Shown here: in pieces, positions 9,802 through 20,546 of the stretch
Layout: each line of letters starts with the position of its first letter
How positions within the stretch are numbered: the first letter of the stretch is position 1
Assembly (NCBI GenBank): GCA_028564925.1
Contig: CM053030.1
Location: 1,554,561 to 1,618,560, forward strand
Length of the DNA stretch: 64,000 nt
Direction of reading: 5' to 3'
Origin: Lithobates sylvaticus
Taxonomy: Eukaryota > Chordata > Amphibia > Anura > Ranidae
Position numbers and translations under genes: made by a program
The notes under the pieces: model-generated
Seen by the model: only the letters and a program-made list of their open reading frames with translations
Database searches by the model: none
What the model was told of the DNA's origin: nothing

Positions 9802-11495
9802 GGCAGATGAACATCCAACCAACCTCAATCATCTGCTTGTAGGCATTGGATGCTCAGCCAAGATCCAACCAACCTCAGTCATCGGTTTGTAGGCAGTTGG
9901 ACTCTCAGATAAGATCCAGTCAACCTCAGTCATCTGTTTGTAGGCATTGGATGCTCAGATAAGATCCAACCAACCACAGCCATCTGCTTGTAGGCATTGG
10001 ATGCTCAGATAAGATCCAACCAACCACAGTCATTGGTTGGTTTGTAGGCATTACAATATCTAACCAACCTCAGTCATCAGTTTGTAGGCATTGGATGCTC
10101 AGACAAGATCCAACCAACCTCAGTCATTGGTTTGTAGGCATTGGATGCTCAGACAAGATCCAACCAACCTCAGTCATCAGTTTGTAGGCATTACAAGATC
10201 TAACCAACCTTCGTCATCAGTTTGTAGACATTGGATGCTCAGATAAGATCCAACCAACCTCAGTCATAGGTTTGTAGGCATTACAAGATCTAACCAACCT
10301 TCGTCATCAGTTTGTAGACATTGGATGCTCAGCCAAGATCCAACAACCTCAGTCATTGGTTTGTAGGCATTGGATGCTCAGACAAGATCTAACCAACATC
10401 AGTCATCAGTTTGTAGGCAGTTAGATGCTCAGCCAAGATCCAACAACCTCAGTCATCAGTTTGTAGGCATTGGATGCTCAGATAAGATCCAACCAACCTC
10501 AGTCATAGGTTTGTAGGCATTACAAGATCTAACCAACCTTCGTCATCAGTTTGTAGGCATTGGGTGCCATTGCTCAGCCAAGATCCAACCAACCTCAGTC
10601 ATCAGTTTGTAGGCAGTTGGACTCTCAGATAAGATCCAGTCAACCTCAGTCATCTGTTTGTAGGCAGTTAGATGCTCAGATAAGATCCAACCAACCTCAA
10701 TCATCTGCTTGTAGGCATTGGATGCTCAGATAAGATCCAACCAACCTCAGTCATTGATTTGTAGGCATTGGATGCTCAGACAAGATCTAACCAACATCAG
10801 TCATCAGTTTGTAGGCAGTTAGATGCTCAGCCAAGATCCAACCAACCTCAGTCATCAGTTTGTAGGCAGTTAGATGCTCAGATAAGATCCAACCAACCTC
10901 AGTCATAGGTTTGTAGGCATTACAAGATCTAACCAACCTTCGTCATCAGTTTGTAGGCATTGGATGCTCAGCCAAGATCCAACCAACCTCAGTCATTGGT
11001 TTGTAGGCATTGGATGCTCAGCCAAGATCCAACCAACCTCAGTCATCAGTTTGTAGGCAGTTGGACTCTCAGATAAGATCCAGTCAACCTCAGTCATCTG
11101 TTTGTAGGCAGTTAGATGCTCAGATAAGATCCAACCAACCTCAGCCATCTGCTTGTAGGCATTGGATGCTCAGATAAGATCCAACCAACCTCAGTCATAG
11201 GTTTGTAGGCATTACAACATCTAACCAACCTTTGTCATCAGTTTGTAGGCATTGGATGCTAAGACAAGATCCAACCAACCTCAGTCATTGGTTTGTAGGC
11301 ATTGGATGCTCAGATAAGATCTAACCAACCTTCGCCATCAGTTTGTAGGCATTGGATGTTAAGACAAGATCTAACCAACCTTCGCCATCAGTTTGTAGGC
11401 ATTGGATGCTCAGTCAAGATCCAACCAACCTCAGTCATTGGTTTGTAGGCATTGGATGCTCAGACAAGATCTAACCAACCTCAGCCATCTATTTG
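9802..11495. repeat. about 50-bp degenerate minisatellite, about 34 copies
   Basis: Units are built from GATCCAACCAACCTCAGTCA, TTTGTAGGCATTGGATGCTC and AGATAA. Unit length varies because a subset lacks the GGATGCTCAG part (GGCATTACAAGATCTAACC type). The mixture of long and short units in irregular order suggests several rounds of unequal exchange. It lies in the 2,837-bp intron between the exons at 9405-9496 and 12334-12487. Confidence 0.9.
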
Positions 11496-12333
11496 TTCAT
11501 CCCTAAATGCCAACAACCTCCACAGGTGACTAGTCAGCTATGATCTCACTGGAAACAAAAGTGATTGGTCAAGATGCTCATATCCATCCACAGGCCATTC
11601 CCCAATGAGCACCATATGGCTGGCTCACAGACCTGAGATTTTTGGCAGAGATTGTTGGATTGTTAGCCAATTCCCATTAAAAGTAATTAAACTGTTTCAT
11701 CATTTTATGTGGAAAACAGAGGCATACATTTCCAAACACATATTCCTCAATTACAGCAGGTGGGATTTTGGGTTGGTAAAACCTCACATTAATTTAGTGG
11801 GACCATGAATGGTGATCAGGTTGGGTTCACCACAAACCCATGTCTGAGTCAAACCTGAATCTCCTCCCTAGTGGTCTGGTGTGACCGCTAGACAGTCCAG
11901 TATATGAGACACTCTAGGATTGGCACATGGAGGGGTGGAGTCATCATTTTTATTGGTTCTTTAAGTTGTTTTCTCAAGGATCTCCGAGTCCTAATTCTGT
12001 CTGTGAGTTTCAGTTATTTGGGAAAACCTCAGACAGGAGCCGCCTGTATGGTTGCTATGAGAAAGAGAAGTCCCAGAACAAGGGACTCCTGAAGTGACAG
12101 GACAAATGTCTGTATACTGAGCTGGGATATTTTAGACAATTGACCATTGTTCTCCCATCTCAGTGACTGGAGAAATATCTCACCACATTCATATGGGATT
12201 GGAAGATCTACAGCTGACATACAGCCCCATCCACGTCTGCGGCCACTTTTGAGTGTAAATCTCTTGTATTTCAGAACATTAAGGACCCCGTCGGACCCGG
12301 TCATAGTCTGAATGAAGTGGAAAACAAACTCAC
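11496..12333. other. unique intron sequence
   Basis: AT-rich single-copy sequence follows the minisatellite up to the donor side of the exon at 12334. I see no mobile element ends, RNA gene or conserved coding stretch. Confidence 0.6.
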
Positions 12334-12487
12334 GCAATGTACTGTTCAGTCTTGCTGTATTTTTTTGCCAGATATATGGAGGAGGCTTTACTGGGTATCT
12401 TCACCATGGACAACTCCTTCCCATAGCGGACCATCTTACACGGCGTCTCACAGGCACACACAGAGGCACCATTTTCCCCAGCCTGGT
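12334..12487 (-). CDS. asic3: ASIC channel exon (thumb to palm)
   Basis: This 154-bp exon follows a strong pyrimidine tract and TCCAG acceptor and ends at ATTGC|GTGAGT. Two bases complete the codon begun in the exon at 27631-27696. It reads [18 protein letters not shown], then [19 protein letters not shown], then [28 protein letters not shown] is a core ASIC signature, and the CxC...PC cysteines belong to the thumb disulfide ladder. Phase in (1) and out (2) match the vertebrate ASIC layout. The SVCAC spacing is closer to ASIC3 than to the YCVC of ASIC1. Confidence 0.96.
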
Positions 12488-12539
12488 CTGGAGGGAAAGG
12501 GAGATATAACTGATCAGCAATCTAGAAAACACATCCAAC

Positions 12540-12861
12540 TACCAAAACCCCATTAAATTACTAAAACCTATTAGAAAATAAGTGTATCTACCGAAATCCG
12601 TTAGTGTTCCAAAATCTGTCCATCTACCACATTTTGTCAATTTACCAAGATCCAACCATCTACCAAAACCATATGACAACCAAAATCAATCCGTCTATCA
12701 TTACCTGTCCATCTACAAATATTAGTCCATCTACCTAAACCCTTCTGACCACCAAAATCAGTCTCTCTACCAAACCCTACCAATCTGACAACCAAAATCT
12801 ATCCATCAATGGCCGCTGTATTGTTTTTTTGCACTATTCTCTCAAAAAATTTAATAAAAAG
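12540..12861. repeat. degenerate CCATCTACCAAAA array, left part
   Basis: Loose repeats of about 17-20 bp around CCATCTACCAAAA with GTCCAT and GACCACCAAAAT variants. The same degenerate array resumes at about 22921, on the far side of the LINE and Penelope block. That block was therefore inserted into it. Confidence 0.75.
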
Positions 12862-14130
12862 ACGTGGTGTATCTAGATAAAGGAAGGCCCGTAGACGTGG
12901 TGTATCTAGATAAAGGAAGGCATGTAGACGTGGTGTATCTAGATAAAGGAAGGCCGTAGACGTGGTGTATCTAGATAAAGGAAGGCCCGTAGATGTGGTG
13001 TGTCTAGATAAATGAAGGCCCGTAGACGTGGTGTATCTGGATAAAGGAAGGCCCGTAGACGTGGTGTATCTGGATAAAGGAAGGCCCGTAGACGTGGTGT
13101 ATCTGGATAAAGGAAGGCCCGTAGATGTGGTGTATCTAGATAAAGGAAGGCCCGTAGACGTGGTGTATCTAGATAAAGGAAGGCCCGTAGACGTGGTGTA
13201 TCTAGATAAAGGAAGGCCCGTAGACGTGGTGTATCTAGATAAAGGAAGGCCCGTAGACGTGGTGTATCTGGATAAAGGAAGGCCCTGTAGACGTGGTGTA
13301 TCTAGATAAAGGAAGGCCCGTAGACGTGGTGTATCTGGATAAAGGAAGGCCCGTAGACGTGGTGTATCTGGATAAAGGAAGGCCCGTAGACGTGGTGTAT
13401 CTGGATAAAGGAAGGCCCGTAGACGTGGTGTATCTTGATAAAGGAAGGCCCGTAGACGTGGTGTATCTAGATAAAGGAAGGCCCGTAGACGTGGTGTATC
13501 TAGATAAAGGAAGGCCTGTAGACGTGGTGTATCTGGATAAAGGAAGGCCCGTAGACGTGGTGTATCTACATAAAGGAAGGCCCGTAGACGTGGTGTATCT
13601 ACATAAAGGAAGGCCCGTAGACGTGGTGTATCTGGATAAAGGAAGGCCCATAGACGTGGTGTATCTGGATAAAGGAAGGCCCGTAGACGCGGTGTATCTG
13701 GATAAAGGAAGGCCGTAGATGTGGTGTATCTGGATAAAGGAAGGCCCGTGGATGTGGTGTATCTGGATAAAGGAAGGCCCGTAGATGTGGTGTATCTGGA
13801 TAAAGGAAGGCCCGTAGACGTTGTGTATCTAGATAAAGGAAGGCCTGTAGACGTGGTGTATCTAGATAAAGGAAGGCCCGTAGACATGGTGTATCTAGAT
13901 AAAGAAGGCCCGTAGATGTGGTGTATCTAGATAAAGGAAGGCCCGTAGACGTGGTGTATCTAGATAAAGGAAGGCCCGTAGACGTGGTGTATCTAGATAA
14001 AGGAAGGCCCGTAGACGTGGTGTATCTGGATAAAGGAAGGCCCGTAGACGTGGTGTATCTGGATAAAGGAAGGCCCGTAGACGTGGTGTATCTATATAAA
14101 GGAAGGCCCGTAGACGTGGTGTATCTGGAT
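12862..14130. repeat. 33-bp minisatellite inside LINE reverse transcriptase sequence, copy 1
   Basis: About 38 units of 33 bp around GACGTGGTGTATCTAGATAA and AGGAAGGCCCGTA. On the plus strand each unit reads VDVVYLDKGRP. The last unit runs in frame into VVYLDFAKAFDTVPHK, the motif A region of a LINE reverse transcriptase. The array therefore arose by amplifying the piece just before motif A. One-base-short units at a few sites shift the frame. Confidence 0.93.
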
Positions 14131-14516
14131 TTTGCAAAAGCATTTGACACAGTTCCCCATAAACGTTTACTGTACAAAATAAGGTGCGTTGGCATGGACC
14201 ATAGGGCGAGTACATGGAATGATGGACCATAGGGTGAGTACATGGATTGAAAACTGGCTACAAGGGCGAGTTCAGAGGGTGGTGATAAATGGGGAGTACT
14301 CAGAATGGTCGGGGGTGGGGAGTACTCGGAATGGTCGGGGGTGGGGAGTACTCGGAATGGTCGGGGGTGGGTAGTGGGGTCCCCCAGGGTTCTGTGCTGG
14401 GACCAATCCTATTTAATTTGTTGATAAATGATCTGGAGGATGGGGATGGGGGAAACAGTTCAATCTCTGTATTTGTGGACGATACTAAGCTAAGCAGGGC
14501 AATAAATGTGTAACAG
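14131..14516 (+). mobile_element. CR1/Rex1-type LINE fragment, copy 1 (RT motifs A to C)
   Basis: Reads DFAKAFDTVPHKRLLYKIR (motif A), then after a frame change SGVPQGSVLGPILFNLLIN (motif B) and ISVFVDDTKLSRAI (motif C, with FVDD in place of the usual FADD). A 26-bp piece (GAGTACTCGGAATGGTCGGG core) is repeated three times at about 14293-14372 and disturbs the frame. It stops at the inserted Penelope-type arm. This is a 5'-truncated, inactive non-LTR retrotransposon. Confidence 0.9.
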
Positions 14517-14875
14517 TGTAGCGCTAAAAATGTCTCTGTGCAACCATGGTTGTGGACTAGGAAAATCGACAACCCCCCGATTGCTGATCAGAGTGTTAGT
14601 GATAAAGTAACAAATGGAGGGTCAAAATAGCTGATGTTCACCAGGCTCTTAAGTAAATAAGAGCGTGGTGTCTCAACAAGCCAGATGGACCTCAAGTGTG
14701 GATATACTACAAAGTGGTCCGCACTCATCTGAAGTGAATAAAAAGTGGAAAGTTATTCAAAAACCCTATAAAAAAAAAAATTCAAACCCTACCAATCTGA
14801 CAACCAAAATCTATCCATCAATGGCCGCTGTATTGTTTTTTTGCACTATTCTCTCAAAAAATTTAATAAAAAGAC

Positions 14876-16143
14876 GTGGTGTATCTAGATAAAGGAAGGC
14901 CCGTAGACGTGGTGTATCTAGATAAAGGAAGGCATGTAGACATGGTGTATCTAGATAAAGGAAGGCATGTAGACATGGTGTATCTAGATAAAGGAAGGCC
15001 CGTAGATGTGGTGTGTCTAGATAAATGAAGGCCCGTAGACGTGGTGTATCTGGATAAAGGAAGGCCCGTAGACGTGGTGTATCTGGATAAAGGAAGGCCC
15101 GTAGACGTGGTGTATCTGGATAAAGGAAGGCCCGTAGATGTGGTGTATCTAGATAAAGGAAGGCCCGTAGACGTGGTGTATCTAGATAAAGGAAGGCCCG
15201 TAGACGTGGTGTATCTAGATAAAGGAAGGCCCGTAGACGTGGTGTATCTAGATAAAGGAAGGCCCGTAGACGTGGTGTATCTGGATAAAGGAAGGCCTGT
15301 AGACGTGGTGTATCTAGATAAAGGAAGGCCCGTAGACGTGGTGTATCTGGATAAAGGAAGGCCCGTAGACGTGGTGTATCTGGATAAAGGAAGGCCCGTA
15401 GACGTGGTGTATCTGGATAAAGGAAGGCCCGTAGACGTGGTGTATCTGGCTAAAGGAAGGCCCGTAGACGTGGTGTATCTAGATAAAGGAAGGCCCGTAG
15501 ACGTGGTGTATCTAGATAAAGGAAGGCCTGTAGACGTGGTGTATCTGGATAAAGGAAGGCCCGTAGACGTGGTGTATCTACATAAAGGAAGGCCCGTAGA
15601 CGTGGTGTATCTACATAAAGGAAGGCCCGTAGACGTGGTGTATCTGGATAAAGGAAGGCCCATAGACGTGGTGTATCTGGATAAAGGAAGGCCCGTAGAC
15701 GCGGTGTATCTGGATAAAGGAAGGCCCGTAGATGTGGTGTATCTGGATAAAGGAAGGCCCGTGGATGTGGTGTATCTGGATAAAGGAAGGCCCGTAGATG
15801 TGGTGTATCTGGATAAAGGAAGGCCCGTAGACGTGGTGTATCTAGATAAAGGAAGGCCTGTAGACGTGGTGTATCTAGATAAAGGAAGGCCCGTAGACAT
15901 GGTGTATCTAGATAAAAGAAGGCCCGTAGATGTGGTGTATCTAGATAAAGGAAGGCCCGTAGACGTGGTGTATCTAGATAAAGGAAGGCCCGTAGACGTG
16001 GTGTATATAGATAAAGGAAGGCCCGTAGACGTGGTGTATCTGGATAAAGGAAGGCCCGTAGACGTGGTGTATCTGGATAAAGGAAGGCCCGTAGACGTGG
16101 TGTATCTATATAAAGGAAGGCCCGTAGACGTGGTGTATCTAGA
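14876..16143. repeat. 33-bp minisatellite inside LINE sequence, copy 2
   Basis: About 38 units, nearly identical unit by unit to the array at 12862-14130, including rare variants (ATCTACATAAAGG twice, CCCATAGAC, GCGGTG) in the same order. One uninterrupted frame of 401 codons reads VDVVYLDKGRP repeats and then the LINE motif A. That frame is an artefact of the 33-bp period, not evidence of a protein. Confidence 0.93.
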
Positions 16144-16519
16144 TTTTGCAAAAGCATTTGACACAGTTCCCCATAAATGTTTACTGTACAAAATAAGGTG
16201 CGTTGGCATGGACCATAGGGCGAGTACATGGAATGATGGACCATAGGGTGAGTACATGGATTGAAAACTGACTACAAGGGCGAGTTCAGAGGGTGGTGAT
16301 AAATGGGGAGTACTCAGAATGGTCGGGGGTGGGGAGTACTCGGAATGGTCGGGGGTGGGGAGTACTCGGAATGGTCGGGGGTGGGTAGTGGGGTCCGCCA
16401 GGGTTCTGTGCTGGGACCAATCCTATTTAATTTGTTGATAAATGATCTGGAGGATGGGGATGGGGGAAACAGTTCAATCTCTGTATTTGTGGACGATACT
16501 AAGCTAAGCAGGGCAATAA
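16144..16519 (+). mobile_element. CR1/Rex1-type LINE fragment, copy 2, left of the Penelope insertion
   Basis: Same motifs A-C as copy 1 but with GVRQGSVLGP in motif B. It ends with CTAAGCAGGGCAATAA, where the foldback begins. The LINE resumes at 21909 after the target duplication, continuing the order motif C, thumb, C-terminus. Confidence 0.9.
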
Positions 16520-17784
16520 ATGTGTAACAGTGTAGCGCTAAAAATGTCTCTGTGCAACCATGGTTGTGGACTAGGAAAATCGACAACCCCCCGATTGCTG
16601 ATCAGAGTGTTAGTGATAAAGTAACAAATGGAGGGTCAAAATAGCTGATGTTCACCAGGCTCTTAAGTAAATAAGAGCGTGGTGTCTCAACAAGCCAGAT
16701 GGACCTCAAGTGTGGATATACTACAAAGTGGTCCGCACTCATCTGAAGTGAATAAAAAGTGGAAAGTTATTCAAAAACTGGTGTATGGACAATCTGGTAT
16801 AGACTGTCCTTCCAAACAAACGTGTATCAAAACAAGAATATTGTGTGAACAATACACCTCAATGTTTAAAAATTCTTCAAAAATAAACATATATAAAGGG
16901 ATCACATAGACTGTGTTTCTGATAATGAACTCTGAAATACCATGAGTAATCTAACTAGAAGCCTATAGTCACACGGATGTTAAGTACAGATATATTGAAT
17001 TGACCATGGCAGTACTACCAAGAAGACATGATATATATAAGGTGCTGCAATTACAGAAGAACTGTAATAAACGGGTATGTCCAGGAAGACTATATGTTTC
17101 TCAGAAACCTTAATAGCCACGCCTCCTGATTAGTAAACCCAAACAGACGATGATGATAAATCTCAATGTGAATCAATAACACATATTAAGGGTGGTTGTT
17201 TTTCAAAGCACCTCAGTAAACAGTTCTGTTGTTAGAAATGGATGGGCGGACTAGACATATCCAACTATATTTCAGGTAGAGGCACTGTTCATTAAACTCC
17301 AGAAAAGTGAAAGGACAGTTCCAAATACAATATAAACAGTGATGATGATATGGTTCAAATGTTGGGTCCTGTCAACCAAGGGCAACAATGCAACCAGATA
17401 GATGAATTCATAAGCGCTTACCATGTGTGGTGGACCAACTCACCGGTGGTGAAAGGTCAGAATCAGCTTGTGTGGCTACCTCCAGGTGCCAAAAGAGATG
17501 GGATAGAAGATGGGGAGCGTTGGTTAAGGTTTCTCGGGACCCTTAGCACATACTCACCAACCGAATGGGTGGCTGTAGGATTACTGTGATCAGATCTCGT
17601 TGGTCAGAAGTTTTGCCATAGGTGGAAAAAAAAAAGCAAAAGAGGGACTCCTCCTCGTGTAAAACCCACAAGACAAGGGTTCACTTTATTTTAAAACAGA
17701 AACATGCTTCCAAAATGAAATCAAACAAATGGAGCTGTTCTAATAAAAACAAGTAAAAAACGCAGTAGGCGGTGAAGCTTGGAG

Positions 17785-17822
17785 ACCCGACGCGTTTCGT
17801 CTGAAAAGACTTCTGCTGGGGT
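17785..17822 (-). ncRNA. hammerhead-like motif, left arm of the large palindrome
   Basis: Inverted counterpart of 20509-20546 with the same core and stems. The arms differ by at least one substitution just outside the motif. Confidence 0.45.
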
Positions 17823-19006
17823 AAACTCCAGCCTCCTCCTGCTGCGTTATATATAGTGAACAAAGAACAATTAAACCACAAACCACCTGGATAATTTCAA
17901 TCAGCCACACTTCCTGTTAGCCACACTTCCTGTTTCCTGTTCGCTGTTTTTCACGTATTGGTGGTTCAGGGCGAAATTGGGCCAATAGGGAATAGTGTGT
18001 GATTCAGGCCGGAATTAGGCCAATAGGGAGGAGTATGTAAGAAAGACATAGATATAGGCCAATGGGGGCATAGTTTGGACATAACAAGAGACGTCTATAG
18101 CAAAAAACATGCTCCAATATGAACCCCCTAACTGATAGGCGGGCAGAGGCCCGATGGGTGACCAATCATGTGGCTGATAGTCAGCACTCTAATAGTTCAT
18201 TGGTGGTCAGAGGGAAGAGGACCTTATTCCAAATATGAGCGCCAAATGTAAGTGCGCTTGTATGCTGCACTATACCAGACTACGACCGCGTGGGACGCCT
18301 CAACGGGGTAGCGTACCGGAAGTTGTAAACCGGAAGTAGCGTCTGGAGCGGAAGTGACGCACGGAATGGGCGGAAGCGGATGTGACGTCATTGGCCTCCC
18401 GGAATGTAAACAGATAGAGGACATAGCATTCTAGCGCTTGTCCACAAGATGGCAGACTCAAAACTAACCTCGAAGTCTGGCTGATGGAAATGCAATGTTA
18501 AAAATGAATCGCCTGAATTAAAGGCATCACTAGTACAAATACAACTAAGAATGTATGAAAATAACATCACTAATCCATCTCGATACCAATAGCATCAATC
18601 ATCGGTCAATACAAATGAGATATAATTGGCATCCTTGGTCAAACAATATAAGACAACATATTTAACGATTTATACAAGTCATGTCCAATAATGGTGGTAA
18701 AACCAATGTAGATCAAGGGTCGGCATGAGGGGTGAGGAACACATATAAGTTGACTATAGTATAGAGGCAACTCTTGTTGTTATTAAAAATATTTAGAAAA
18801 GTAATCAATAATATTCATTCTATAATATTAATTCTGTAACATCAGTAATGAATAATATGCTCGGATGCCCTTGTGAAAACGCTATCCAAAACAAGTGACG
18901 GGTATCTCTAGGAGTAAATATATATGCGTCAACAGAAAAAATGTGTATGTGATAGAGACTTACAATTATAGACAGATGAAATCGTCTAAACGCTATACAG
19001 GTAGGG

Positions 19007-19101
19007 TCATGAGCGATTAATGAACGCATTAATATCCCATTCGACATTGAGGCCATGGGGGGTATAGCACTTAATCTGGTGTATCCAGAACGTTTCAAGT
19101 C
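19007..19101 (-). pseudogene. Penelope-like endonuclease C-terminal end, left unit
   Basis: The minus strand encodes the same tail as the right unit (FWIHQIKCYTPHGLN, then VEWDINAFINRS and a stop), but begins further downstream. It is the shorter partner of the head-to-head pair. Confidence 0.75.
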
Positions 19102-19105
19102 GGTT

Positions 19106-19324
19106 AACCACAGTGTCTCCAAACATTATTTTTTAAATCACAACCGAAATCCAGCAGGGTCTCGCTTCCAGATTATCGATAAATTCGTTCCTCACTGGCG
19201 GGGCGAATCGAATATTAGGGGCGTATCCCGACTTGAAACGTTCTGGATACACCAGATTAAGTGCTATACCCCCCATGGCCTCAATGTCGAATGGGATATT
19301 AATGCGTTCATTAATCGCTCATGA
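19106..19324 (+). pseudogene. Penelope-like GIY-YIG endonuclease C-terminal end, right unit
   Basis: About 72 codons read VSKHYFLNHNRNP, FVPHWRGESN, RLETFWIHQIKCYTPHGLN and VEWDINAFINRS before TGA. The spaced histidines, the RGE turn, the (R/L)ETFWI helix and the TPHGLN ending are the usual close of Penelope-type endonucleases. The GIY-YIG motif and the reverse transcriptase are absent, so this is a 5'-truncated remnant. It identifies the palindrome as Penelope-derived. Confidence 0.8.
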
Positions 19325-20508
19325 CCCTACCTGTATAGCGTTTAGACGATTTCATCTGTCTATAATTGTAAGTCTCTATCACATACACATTTTTTCTGTT
19401 GACGCATATATATTTACTCCTAGAGATACCCGTCACTTGTTTTGGATAGCGTTTTCACAAGGGCATCCGAGCATATTATTCATTACTGATGTTACAGAAT
19501 TAATATTATAGAATGAATATTATTGATTACTTTTCTAATTATTTTTAATAACAACAAGAGTTGCCTCTATACTATAGTCAACTTATATGTGTTCCTCACC
19601 CCTCATGCCGACCCTTGATCTACATTGGTTTTACCACCATTATTGGACATGACTTGTATAAATCGTTAAATATGTTGTCTTATATTGTTTGACCAAGGAT
19701 GCCAATTATATCTCATTTGTATTGACCGATGATTGATGCTATTGGTATCGAGATGGATTAGTGATGTTATTTTCATACATTCTTAGTTGTATTTGTACTA
19801 GTGATGCCTTTAATTCAGGCGATTCATTTTTAACATTGCATTTCCATCAGCCAGACTTCGAGGTTAGTTTTGAGTCTGCCATCTTGTGGACAAGCGCTAG
19901 AATGCTATGTCCTCTATCTGTTTACATTCCGGGAGGCCAATGACGTCACATCCGCTTCCGCCCATTCCGTGCGTCACTTCCGCTCCAGACGCTACTTCCG
20001 GTTTACAACTTCCGGTACGCTACCCCGTTGAGGCGTCCCACGCGGTCGTAGTCTGGTATAGTGCAGCATACAAGCGCACTTACATTTGGCGCTCATATTT
20101 GGAATAAGGTCCTCTTCCCTCTGACCACCAATGAACTATTAGAGTGCTGACTATCAGCCACATGATTGGTCACCCATCGGGCCTCTGCCCGCCTATCAGT
20201 TAGGGGGTTCATATTGGAGCATGTTTTTTGCTATAGACGTCTCTTGTTATGTCCAAACTATGCCCCCATTGGCCTATATCTATGTCTTTCTTACATACTC
20301 CTCCCTATTGGCCTAATTCCGGCCTGAATCACACACTATTCCCTATTGGCCCAATTTCGCCCTGAACCACCAATACGTGAAAAACAGCGAACAGGAAACA
20401 GGAAGTGTGGCTAACAGGAAGTGTGGCTGATTGAAATTATCCAGGTGGTTTGTGGTTTAATTGTTCTTTGTTCACTATATATAACGCAGCAGGAGGAGGC
20501 TGGAGTAT

Positions 20509-20546
20509 ACCCCAGCAGAAGTCTTTTCAGACGAAACGCGTCGGGT
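20509..20546 (+). ncRNA. hammerhead-like motif, right arm of the large palindrome
   Basis: Stem I pairs ACCC (20509-20512) with GGGT (20543-20546). The core reads CAGCAGA (20513-20519), two changes from CTGANGA. Stem II is GTCT-TTTC-AGAC (20521-20532), then GAAA (20533-20536) and a two-pair stem III with the palindromic tip CGCG before TC. The extra A between core and stem II (20520) is shared with the motif at 2849-2887. Core changes make catalysis doubtful. Confidence 0.5.

Larger units (their letters stand above)
12771..16778. repeat. tandem duplication, 2,014-bp unit, two copies
   Basis: Copy 1 (12771-14764) and copy 2 (14783-16778) share order and nearly every base: the AT-rich lead-in, a 33-bp array, LINE fragment, 26-bp triplet repeat and the first ~250 bp of the Penelope-type foldback arm. 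The offset of matching landmarks is 2,013-2,014 bp. An A-rich linker (14765-14782) joins them. Differences are a few substitutions, for example CCCCCAG versus CCGCCAG in motif B. Because copy 1 carries the start of the foldback, the duplication is younger than that insertion. Confidence 0.93.

Noticed and set aside
14863-16257. Host gene with an 11-residue repeat (VDVVYLDKGRP)
   Set aside because: The sequence continues into LINE reverse transcriptase motifs and belongs to a truncated retrotransposon.
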